Assembly (NCBI GenBank): GCA_020638855.1
Contig: JACKHT010000019.1
Span: 1 to 37,459, forward strand
Direction of reading: 5' to 3'
From: Planctomycetota bacterium
GTDB taxonomy: Bacteria > Planctomycetota > UBA1135 > GCA-002686595
Length of the DNA: 37,459 bases
Numbering within the stretch: the first letter of the stretch is position 1; the number at the start of each line of letters is the position of its first letter. A program made the translations under genes and the position numbers. The notes under the pieces are model-generated. The model made no database searches, was not told the origin of the DNA, and saw only the letters and a program-made list of their open reading frames with translations. This document shows, in pieces, positions 1 through 6,953 of the stretch.

Positions 1-1
1 C

Positions 2-2284
2 GAGTCGAACGAGCAGGCTTCCGAGGAGTCATCCAACGATTCGTCCAACGATTCGTCCAACGACCATTCGGAAGATTCGGGCGAGGCGGAAGGTTCGCTA
101 TCCGACCAAGACCTGGAGGACACCCTCGAAGCCCAGAATGCTGAGGTCAACGAGGGAGCTCCGGCCCAAGAAGCCGAAGCGAGCGCCCCCGCCACCAGCG
201 AAGCTCCCGACCTGTCGGTCGATCCTTCGCCGGTCGGACAAGTGGACATCACCGCCGCCTTGAGCGAGTTGTGCCTTCCCTTTGTCAACCCCGACCGTGG
301 CATCCACACCGAGGAAGAGGCCCTTTTGGGTGCCGTTCGGATCCTTTCGGACCGGCTCGGTCGCAACGCAAGTCTGCGCACCAGTCTGCGCCGGATGCTG
401 CGCAAACATGGGGTGATCCAGGTCCAGGCAGCAGTCCCGGTCGAGAAGATGGGACGCCACAAGGCGCTCGCCAAGTTCCGTGCCCCGCTCAAGCAAGTCC
501 AAGGACACCGCTTGATCGCCCTGCGCCAGGCCCAACGCGAACGGGTCCTGGCCGTGCACCTCGCCATGGACCCCAAGCAGGCCATCGCCAAGGTTCGGGG
601 CGCCCTCGGGCGTTTCACCCATCCCGCCTACGAGGAATTGCTCTCCGAGGTGGCACGCCGCGCGTACGCCGCGCGGCTCTTGCCGGTCATCGAAGCCGAC
701 GTGCGACTCGAACTCAAGGAGCGCTCCGATGCGGAGGCCCTGCGTTTCCTGTGCAACCACCTGCGCCAGCTCATGTTCACCCCGACCTACGGCCGTCGGC
801 CCGTGGTGGGTGTCGACGTGAGCGCCAAGGGGGATTGGGTCCTAGCCCTGGTGGGCGAGGATGGAACGCCGCTCAAGACCGCTCGCATCGAAGTCGGCGA
901 AAAGGACGACGCCACCCTGTTGGGCGAACTCACGGCCTTCTTGGAAGGGACCGAAGTCCAGATCATGGCCACGGGCCACGACAAGCGTGCCCGCACCGGT
1001 GCGGTTCGGTTGCGCCAGATCCTCAAGGACAGCGAACTCGACGTGGTCGTATCGTTGGTCAACGAAGCGGGGCTCGGCAGCTATGCCAACTCCGAATTCG
1101 CCCGGGCCGAGCTGCCTGACCAGCCGGTGCCCGAACGCCATGCGATCAGCATCGGTCGGCGCTTGCAGGACCCGATGGCCGAGTTCCTCAAGGTGGACCC
1201 GCGCCACCTGGGCCTGGGTGCCGAGCAAGGATTGGTTAGCAAGGCCAACCTCGCGCGCGCCTTCACCGAAACCACCGAATCGAGCGTGGCGTTGATTGGT
1301 TGCGATCTCAACTTCGCGCCCAAGTCGGTGCTGCTGCACGTTCCGGGGCTCGATGCCGAAGCGGTGGACAAGATCCTGGCCGCCCGGGCTCAAGCACCGA
1401 TCGCCTCGCGCGAAGCGTTGCGGGCGGACGGCATTCTTTCGGAAGTGCAATGGACCAACGCGGTTGGATTCTTGCGCGTGGGCAATTCGGCCACGTTGCT
1501 CGACCACAGCTTCCTGCACCCCGAGTTGTATGCACTGGCCACCGAGCTCTTGCAGAGTGCTGGCGGTGGGGTCGAAGAATCGTTGGGTCGTCCGGGCGCT
1601 ACCAAAGGGTTGCGCCGTGAGACCCATGGTCTCGACGAGCACACCTGGCGCGATCTGATGCGCGAGCTTTCGCGTCCGGGCCGCGACCCCCGTTCGTTCT
1701 TGATGCGTCCGCGCTTGCTCGCCCCCGACACCGATCCGGCGCGTTTGACCCAAGGGCGCGTGGTGGAAGGAATCGTGACCGCCGTGGCTAGCTTCGGAGC
1801 GTTCATCGACCTCGGTTTGGCCAAGGATGCGATCGTGCATATCTCGCAGATTTCTTCGCGTTACATCCGCGATGCGCGCGAGTTGCTCTCGATTGGCCAG
1901 GTCGTGCGGGCGCGGATCACCGATCCTTCGGCCCAGCGCCTGACCCTTTCGCTCAAGGACGTGCCCGCCCAGGAGCGCGTTTCTTCCGGAGCGCCCCGCC
2001 GCCGGGGCCGAGGCGAAGGCCGCGGTCGAGGCCGTGGACGCGAGCGCGAAGCCCGCGATCCGCGCGAAGGCCTGCGCGCGGGCGATGCTCGCGGCATGCG
2101 TTTGGGTGGTAGCAAGGTGCGCCGTGGCGGCGACAAGCGTGGCCGCGGGGAAGGCGATCGCTTCGACAAGGGCGAACGGGTCGATCTGAGCAAGATCAAC
2201 TCGCAAGCCAAGAGCGCGTCTTCGTCGCCCTTCGCCGACTTCTTCAGCAAGAAGCCGGGTACTGGCGACAAGGGCAAGGCCTGA
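2..2284 (+). CDS. tex: Tex-family S1 RNA-binding protein, 5' end outside window
   Basis: The reading frame is open from the window edge, so the true start lies upstream; the GTG at 242 is internal. From about 240 the protein follows Tex. A helical segment (DRGIHTEEEALLGAVRILSDR) comes first. A YqgF/RNase H-like core from about 795 (VVGVDVSAKGDW) follows, then the hallmark block AISIGRRLQDPMAEFLKVDP near 1140-1200. A helix-hairpin-helix region lies around 1310-1430 and an S1 domain around 1750-1965 (FGAFIDLG, AIVHISQIS). Tex proteins bind nucleic acid and act in transcription and RNA turnover. Two features are odd. An acidic Ser/Glu/Asp-rich linker (2-240) occupies the place where family members have a short basic linker. 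The C-terminus (1980-2180) is an Arg/Gly-rich RGR tail, probably extra RNA-binding surface. The gene ends in a strong hairpin. Confidence 0.93.
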   Translation, partial: ESNEQASEESSNDSSNDSSNDHSEDSGEAEGSLSDQDLEDTLEAQNAEVNEGAPAQEAEASAPATSEAPDLSVDPSPVGQVDITAALSELCLPFVNPDRGIHTEEEALLGAVRILSDRLGRNASLRTSLRRMLRKHGVIQVQAAVPVEKMGRHKALAKFRAPLKQVQGHRLIALRQAQRERVLAVHLAMDPKQAIAKVRGALGRFTHPAYEELLSEVARRAYAARLLPVIEADVRLELKERSDAEALRFLCNHLRQLMFTPTYGRRPVVGVDVSAKGDWVLALVGEDGTPLKTARIEVGEKDDATLLGELTAFLEGTEVQIMATGHDKRARTGAVRLRQILKDSELDVVVSLVNEAGLGSYANSEFARAELPDQPVPERHAISIGRRLQDPMAEFLKVDPRHLGLGAEQGLVSKANLARAFTETTESSVALIGCDLNFAPKSVLLHVPGLDAEAVDKILAARAQAPIASREALRADGILSEVQWTNAVGFLRVGNSATLLDHSFLHPELYALATELLQSAGGGVEESLGRPGATKGLRRETHGLDEHTWRDLMRELSRPGRDPRSFLMRPRLLAPDTDPARLTQGRVVEGIVTAVASFGAFIDLGLAKDAIVHISQISSRYIRDARELLSIGQVVRARITDPSAQRLTLSLKDVPAQERVSSGAPRRRGRGEGRGRGRGREREARDPREGLRAGDARGMRLGGSKVRRGGDKRGRGEGDRFDKGERVDLSKINSQAKSASSSPFADFFSKKPGTGDKGKA
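32..64 (+). repeat. 12-bp tandem repeat in tex linker
   Basis: Two perfect copies of tccaacgattcg and a partial third copy lie in frame. They encode Ser-Asn-Asp-Ser units inside the acidic linker of the Tex protein. The unit is a multiple of three, so copy-number changes would alter linker length without breaking the frame. Confidence 0.8.
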
Positions 2285-2315
2285 TCCGCGCCCTCGCTTG
2301 AGGACGACCCCAAAG

Positions 2316-2349
2316 CACGCGGGCCACCCCTTCCAGGGTGGCCCGCGTG
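2316..2349. terminator. Bidirectional hairpin between convergent genes
   Basis: A perfect 14-bp stem (cacgcgggccaccc at 2316-2329 pairing with 2336-2349) encloses the 6-nt loop cttcca. It lies between the stop of the Tex gene and the stop of the convergent gene at 2387. No good T-tract follows on either strand, so it may act as a structural or Rho-assisted terminator for both transcripts. Confidence 0.7.
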
Positions 2350-2386
2350 ACGTTGGAGCGGAGCTCGCTCCGATGGAGTTGGCGGC

Positions 2387-3907
2387 TTACTGCTTGTCCC
2401 CGAGGCCGGGGAAGCGGAAGCGCATGGGCGGTTCCTTGGGCGCCGCGTAGGGCGACGGGGCCGGCGGGTTGCCTTCGCCGGGTTGGTCCCGGTTGAGCGG
2501 GATCGGCGTCGGGTAGGCCGAGGGCGGAACCCCAGGGATGCTGCGCGGCTCGGCCTTGGCGAACGAGGGCGACGGGGGAGTCTCTTGCGCGGGCTCGCTG
2601 GGCAGGGCGGCGGCAGGCTCGTCTTCGGGGAAGTCTTCGAATTCGAAACTCCCCATGCTTTCGTCGGTTTCCTCCATGGGCTCGGGCGCGGGCTCGAAAT
2701 CCAGGTGGAACGAGGGCTGCGCCGAGGGCTGCGCCGGTTGGTCCATGTCGCCGCGGAAGAGGTGGTCTAGCGCGTGCGCATACCGATCGCGGTCTTGGGT
2801 GTTGGGCAGGCTGGGCGCATCCTCCAGGGATGGTTCTGACCCGGTTTCCGGTTCCAAGTACTGCAATGGCTGCGATTCTTGCAGCGTGGATTGCGGCTCG
2901 TCGAGAATCGTCTCCGGCATCTCCCAACGGGTCGGCTCGGGACGGTGGGCGATGGGGGTGGCCTCCGGATTCGGCCGCATGGCCGGCTGCGAAGTCGGCT
3001 GCGCCTCGGATCCCCTGGATGTCGCCTCCAACCCAACCGATTGGGCTTTCGCCTGCATGGCCGTAGCCGAGGGTTCCATGAAGGAGTTGTCTTCGTCTGT
3101 TTCCTCTTCCATGCAAACGATCGCGCGCGCCTCTTGGGCGGCGGTCAGCGCTTCGCTCAAGGTCTCGCTTTGCGCTTCGAATTGCTCGAGCAAGGCCTGC
3201 AGCGTGGCATGGGTTTGTTCGAGTTGCCCCTCCAGTTGGCCGATGCGCTCGAGCACGGGCGCTTGATCGCGCTCGGGATCGGACGGTTCGCGATCCTCTT
3301 GCAGCGAGTCCACTCGCTCGCGGATCTCGCCTGAGCTGCGCTCGAGCTGGGCGCTGATGGCCGCCATGCGCTCATCCATTTGTGCTCCGAAGGCCTTGAG
3401 GGTCTTGTCCAGGAATGCGGAGAGCTTGTCGACGCTGCCCGCCACGTGGTAGATCCCCGACTGCTGGTCCTTCTGGTCGAGTTGGGTTGCGAACTGGTGG
3501 ACTTCGCCCCGCAGCACTTGCACTTCGCCTTGGATCGGCGCGAGGACTCCGTGCACCGATTCGAAGTGGCCTTCGATGCTGTGCACGGCGACCCCCATGT
3601 CTCCCAAGGCGTCGCTAGCCGATCGCTGGGCTGCGTGTCCCTTGCGAATCTGGCGAGCCAAGAGCCCCATGCCGCCGAAGAACAAACCGCCCAGGGCTAG
3701 GTTGCCCGGCTGCAGTCCCTGCTTGGTGAGTTTGGCCGCCACTTCGGCGAGGGGTTCGGGCACCAGGGCCAGCGCTACCCCCAAACCGCACAGGGCGAGG
3801 CCGCCCATGGTGAGGAGGGCTCCGCCCATTCCGGACGGAGAGTTGCTGGGCTGGGTCGAGTTCGTCGAGCGTGCTTGGTCTTGACCTTGCGAGGGTTGGG
3901 TCGTCAT
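2387..3907 (-). CDS. Membrane-anchored coiled-coil protein of unknown function
   Basis: I do not recognise this 506-aa protein. After a polar Gln/Ser/Thr-rich start (MTTQPSQGQ) it has two hydrophobic stretches: GGALLTMGGLALCGLGVALALV around residues 28-49, and LALGGLFFGGMGLLA around 72-86. These would form a membrane hairpin or two-pass anchor. A long heptad-like region follows, rich in Gln, Glu and Leu (LERIGQLEGQLEQTHATLQ) and predicted coiled coil to about residue 260. The rest is a long acidic, Pro/Glu/Ser-rich disordered tail ending in MRFRFPGLGDKQ. The ATG at 3907 is preferred because upstream codons to 4015 encode compositionally different Arg/Pro-rich sequence; the start at 4015 remains possible. 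It is divergent from ptsI. A scaffold role is a guess only. Confidence 0.75.
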   Translation of the reverse strand: MTTQPSQGQDQARSTNSTQPSNSPSGMGGALLTMGGLALCGLGVALALVPEPLAEVAAKLTKQGLQPGNLALGGLFFGGMGLLARQIRKGHAAQRSASDALGDMGVAVHSIEGHFESVHGVLAPIQGEVQVLRGEVHQFATQLDQKDQQSGIYHVAGSVDKLSAFLDKTLKAFGAQMDERMAAISAQLERSSGEIRERVDSLQEDREPSDPERDQAPVLERIGQLEGQLEQTHATLQALLEQFEAQSETLSEALTAAQEARAIVCMEEETDEDNSFMEPSATAMQAKAQSVGLEATSRGSEAQPTSQPAMRPNPEATPIAHRPEPTRWEMPETILDEPQSTLQESQPLQYLEPETGSEPSLEDAPSLPNTQDRDRYAHALDHLFRGDMDQPAQPSAQPSFHLDFEPAPEPMEETDESMGSFEFEDFPEDEPAAALPSEPAQETPPSPSFAKAEPRSIPGVPPSAYPTPIPLNRDQPGEGNPPAPSPYAAPKEPPMRFRFPGLGDKQ

Positions 3908-3931
3908 GTTCTTGCCGTTGGATGGAATTGA

Positions 3932-3947
3932 GTCACCCTGGGGTGAC
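3932..3947. promoter_or_regulatory. Palindrome in divergent promoter region
   Basis: GTCACCC, a 2-nt centre (tg) and GGGTGAC form perfect 7-bp arms. The site lies 25 nt upstream of the preferred start at 3907 and about 185 nt upstream of ptsI. Its size and symmetry suit a dimeric repressor operator, or a short hairpin in the leader of the minus-strand gene. Function is inferred from position and symmetry only. Confidence 0.4.
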
Positions 3948-4075
3948 GCGAATCGTGGGCGCGGCCCGTGCCGGCGCCGTGGGCTGTCCTTGGCTTGGGA
4001 CAGCTTCTCTCGCATCGATCCCTGGCTCTCCAGGGCTGGAAGGAAAAAGCGATTTCCTTAGTGGCGCCCCAGAAA

Positions 4076-4102
4076 GGGGGCCGGATCGCCCCCTTGCGGG
4101 GG
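4076..4102 (+). promoter_or_regulatory. Two mutually exclusive hairpins upstream of ptsI
   Basis: gggggc (4076-4081) can pair with gccccc (4088-4093). Alternatively ccccc (4089-4093) can pair with ggggg (4098-4102). The shared C-tract makes the two stems exclusive, as in attenuators. A TAGCAT (-10-like) hexamer follows directly at 4103-4108. If that hexamer is the promoter, the hairpins would not be transcribed into the ptsI mRNA, so the regulatory reading is uncertain. Confidence 0.3.
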
Positions 4103-4131
4103 TAGCATGGTGGCTCCTCCCATTTGGAAAC

Positions 4132-5886
4132 ATGGCAACCATCAACGGCATCGCGGTGGCTCCGGGACTGGTCCGTGGACCGGTCCACGTGGTCCGGGCC
4201 CGGGCAGACAAGGCCCCTCACTGGACCCTCCGGCACGAAGAGATCGACGCGGACCTCGCCCGGCTAAGGCGGGCCATCGAGGTCGTGCAGGAGCGCTTGG
4301 AGCGGCAGAAGGCCCTGGTCGAGCGCACTTCGGGGGCCCAGGATGCCGGTATCTTCGCCGTACACCAGATGATCCTGCGCGATCCGAGCGCCCTCGGCGC
4401 GGTCGAACGCGCCATCCGCGAGGAGCGGGTGAACGCGGAGTCCGCCGTGCAGGACTTGGTCCGCAAACTGCGCAGCACCATGGGCCAACTCGACGGTGAC
4501 AGCGTGCGCGACTACGCCGCCGACCTCAGCGAGCCGTGGCGCGTCGTGCTCGACGAGCTGCTCGAGCGCGATCGGGAACAGGTCTTGGCCACCGATGATT
4601 CGGTGATTTTGGCCGCCGACGAACTCAGCCCACAGGTGGTGACCTTCTCCGATCCCAGCCGCATTCTGGGCATCGTGACCACGACCGGCGGGCGCTTCTC
4701 GCATGGTGCGGTCTTGGCGCGGGCCTTTGGCATTCCGTGCGTGGTGGGCTTGCCCAACCTGTTGGGCCGGCTGGAGCAGGGCATGAACCTGCTCGTGGAT
4801 GGGGACCAGGGGCGTATCCTGATCAACCCCACCGAGGAGGAAGCCAAGAGCTTCGACGCCGCCAAGAAATCCCGCGACTTGCGTCGCAAAGCGCTGATCC
4901 GCGTAGCCGACAAGCCCGCCGTGACCCTCGACGGGGGTCACCTGCGCGTGATGGTCAACTTGGAGAGCCTCCGCGATCTGGGCACCTTCAACCCGGCCCA
5001 CTGCGATGGGGTCGGGCTTCTGCGGACCGAGTTCCTTTACATGGAGCGCAGCCAATTCCCCAGCGAGGAGGAGCAGTTCCGCTTGTACCGCCGCGTCGTC
5101 GACCACATGGAAGGCAAGGTGGTGGTCTTCCGCACGCTCGACTTGGGAGGCGACAAGCAACTGCCGTACTTCACCCTGCCTGAGGAGGAAAACCCTGCGC
5201 TCGGTTGGCGCGGGCTGCGCATCACTTTGGAGTGGCAGGACCTGATGCGCGTCCAACTGCGCGCCATCCTGCGCGCCGGCTGCCTGGGTCCGGTGCGGAT
5301 CCTGCTGCCGATGGTCACCTCGATCGGCGAAGTGCGGCGCGTGCGCGAGATCTTGAATCGGGTGCGCGAACAGCTCATCGCCCAGGGCTACGAAGTCCCC
5401 GAGCGCGTGGAGCTGGGGGTCATGCTCGAAGTGCCTTCTTCGGTGCTGATCCTGCGCGACCTGGTCAAAATCGTCGACTTCGTCAGCGTGGGGACCAACG
5501 ACTTGGTGCAGTACCTGCTCGCCACCGACCGTGACAACCCGTTCGTGGCCAAGATGTACGAGCCCTACCATCCCGCCGTGATTCGGTCGCTGGCCTACAT
5601 CGGGCGCGTGTGCCGCGAGTCGGGGTGCGAGGCCACGGTCTGCGGCGATTTGGCGGGAGACTTCGTGGTGGCGATGATGCTCTTGGGCATGGGCTTCTAT
5701 GGGGTCAGCGTTTCCCCCCACTTCTTGGCGGAAGTTCGGCTGGGGGTGCGCACGACCACCCGCGAGCGGCTCGATCGGTTGGTGCACGATTTGGCCCAAG
5801 CCGGCGACGATCGCGAAGTCCAGGCTTTGCTCGATGGCCTCAAGGCCGAGGTCCAGGAAGACATGGAAGCGGGCCTGCGCGCCTAG
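4132..5886 (+). CDS. ptsI: PTS enzyme I (phosphoenolpyruvate-protein phosphotransferase)
   Basis: This cytoplasmic enzyme takes phosphate from PEP and passes it to HPr. The 584 aa match the usual enzyme I length (about 575). The N-terminal HPr-binding/phospho-His domain carries the active His191 in TTGGRFSHGAVLAR. The PEP-binding TIM barrel shows GVGLLRTEFLYM, FRTLDLGGDKQLPY, ENPALGWRGLR, VSVGTNDLVQYLLATDRDN and the catalytic Cys504 in VCGDLAGD; most homologues have Glu instead of Asp after CG. There is no GAF domain, so it is PtsI- rather than PtsP-like. The ATG at 4132 opens the conserved MATINGIAVAPG start; upstream in-frame codons are not conserved in character. No HPr or EIIA gene lies in the window, so sugar uptake or a regulatory PTS cannot be told apart here. 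Confidence 0.95.
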   Translation: MATINGIAVAPGLVRGPVHVVRARADKAPHWTLRHEEIDADLARLRRAIEVVQERLERQKALVERTSGAQDAGIFAVHQMILRDPSALGAVERAIREERVNAESAVQDLVRKLRSTMGQLDGDSVRDYAADLSEPWRVVLDELLERDREQVLATDDSVILAADELSPQVVTFSDPSRILGIVTTTGGRFSHGAVLARAFGIPCVVGLPNLLGRLEQGMNLLVDGDQGRILINPTEEEAKSFDAAKKSRDLRRKALIRVADKPAVTLDGGHLRVMVNLESLRDLGTFNPAHCDGVGLLRTEFLYMERSQFPSEEEQFRLYRRVVDHMEGKVVVFRTLDLGGDKQLPYFTLPEEENPALGWRGLRITLEWQDLMRVQLRAILRAGCLGPVRILLPMVTSIGEVRRVREILNRVREQLIAQGYEVPERVELGVMLEVPSSVLILRDLVKIVDFVSVGTNDLVQYLLATDRDNPFVAKMYEPYHPAVIRSLAYIGRVCRESGCEATVCGDLAGDFVVAMMLLGMGFYGVSVSPHFLAEVRLGVRTTTRERLDRLVHDLAQAGDDREVQALLDGLKAEVQEDMEAGLRA

Positions 5887-6029
5887 CCGTGGGCGATCAC
5901 TATCGAGCCTTTGCGGAGCGAAACCAGTCTTAACGCCTGCTCTTGAGCCCACTCCCCGGGCCCAGTACTGGCCCACAGTTGGGATTCATGGCCGCTCGGA
6001 CCCAGAAATGGGTTTCCTAGCCTAGCGAG

Positions 6030-6056
6030 CCAAACTGCCGCCTTTCGGTGGTTTGG
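6030..6056 (+). terminator. Stem-loop downstream of ptsI
   Basis: An 11-bp stem (ccaaactgccg at 6030-6040 with cggtggtttgg at 6046-6056, two G-U pairs) has a 5-nt loop, ccttt. It lies 144 nt after the ptsI stop and 71 nt before the next start. There is no T-run. It may be a terminator or 3'-end stabiliser of ptsI. The rest of 5887-6126 holds a CCAGTACTGG palindrome (5962-5971) and a TAGTCT hexamer (6086-6091), but no gene. Confidence 0.4.
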
Positions 6057-6126
6057 GGAAATCCGGTTCGTGCCGAAAGGTTTGGTAGTCTTAGTCCTGC
6101 CGTCCAGAAACCAAGGAAATAGCATC

Positions 6127-6888
6127 GTGTCAGAAACCAACTGGGGTCAACAGTCCAATGCGGCCCCCCGCGCGGGTCAGTGGACGGGCGAAGCCATCGC
6201 CCGTTTCCGTGAACTGTACGGCCTGCGCGAGGAGTCCTTCATCGCTAGGGAGTTGAAGTGCACCGTGCAAGCGGTCCGCGCCCTGGCCGACGAAGTCTAT
6301 GGGGGCCCGGCCAAGCAAGGTCCTTGGAGCACCGAGGAGACCGAGCAATTGCTCACCTACCTGGGCGCGGCCGACATGCGGTCGTTGTGCCACGTGGTCG
6401 GGCGCAGCCAGCAGGATATCGAAAATCGCTTGGTGGCCCTCGCGCTTGAGCGCAAGGACGGTCCCTGGAGCCAGGACGAAACCGCCCGTTTCAAGCGCCT
6501 TTACGGCACGCGCCGCGACGAGGATCTTGCGATCATCTTTTCGCGCAGCTTGACCGACGTCGAAGGTTTGGCCAACAAGCTTTGCATCGCCAAAGACAAG
6601 GCCTTCCTGCGCCGCCAAAACAAGCAAGAGGGCGGAGCCACCCGCATGCCGCGTTGGGGTTCGAGGGATCTCGAGGTGCTGCGCGAGCTGTACCCGACCC
6701 ACTCCAACCTGGAGATCGCTCGCCGCTTGGAGCGATCGGTCAAGAGCGTGGTGTCCAAAGCCCACAACCTGGGGCTGCGCAAGGATCCTTCGCGGCTCAA
6801 GGAAATGGGACGCGAAAACGTCAGCCTACGCTACAACCACGTCCACCCCGACGGGGGTGGCGACCCGTCGAGCGCCAGTCAAGCGTAG
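6127..6888 (+). CDS. Four-repeat Myb/SANT-like protein
   Basis: This 253-aa protein is built almost wholly of four tandem helical repeats of about 40 residues, at roughly 18-54, 66-107, 112-154 and 176-218. Each opens with W after a Gly or Arg (GQWTGE, GPWSTEE, GPWSQDE, PRWGSRD). An E/D..L..LY segment follows, then a pattern like IARRLERSVKSVVSKAHNLGL in the last repeat. This resembles Myb/SANT or GcrA-type helix-turn-helix units, so DNA binding is the most likely role. The tail after 218 is basic, then Gly/Ser-rich. The GTG at 6127 is chosen because AAGGAA lies 9-10 nt upstream, one of the few good ribosome sites in this window. The gene is flanked by hairpins on both sides, so it is probably monocistronic. 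The target is unknown. Confidence 0.85.
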   Translation: MSETNWGQQSNAAPRAGQWTGEAIARFRELYGLREESFIARELKCTVQAVRALADEVYGGPAKQGPWSTEETEQLLTYLGAADMRSLCHVVGRSQQDIENRLVALALERKDGPWSQDETARFKRLYGTRRDEDLAIIFSRSLTDVEGLANKLCIAKDKAFLRRQNKQEGGATRMPRWGSRDLEVLRELYPTHSNLEIARRLERSVKSVVSKAHNLGLRKDPSRLKEMGRENVSLRYNHVHPDGGGDPSSASQA

Positions 6889-6907
6889 GCTCTCTGACCG
6901 CCGATCC

Positions 6908-6943
6908 ACAGGGCTCGACGCATGTGCGTCGGGCCCTGTTTTT
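6908..6943. terminator. Rho-independent terminator between convergent genes
   Basis: A 14-bp stem (6908-6921 with 6926-6939, one G-T pair) has loop atgt and is followed on the plus strand by a T-run (6939-6943). It ends the SANT-like gene. It lies 11 nt from the stop of the convergent polymerase gene and may also serve that transcript. Confidence 0.88.
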
Positions 6944-6953
6944 GTTGGCGGCC

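Noticed and set aside
842..2206. 454-aa open frame on the minus strand
   Set aside because: Antisense to the conserved Tex core, with no recognisable domain.
4264..5976. 570-aa open frame on the minus strand
   Set aside because: Antisense to ptsI, with His/Gln/Gly-rich shadow composition.
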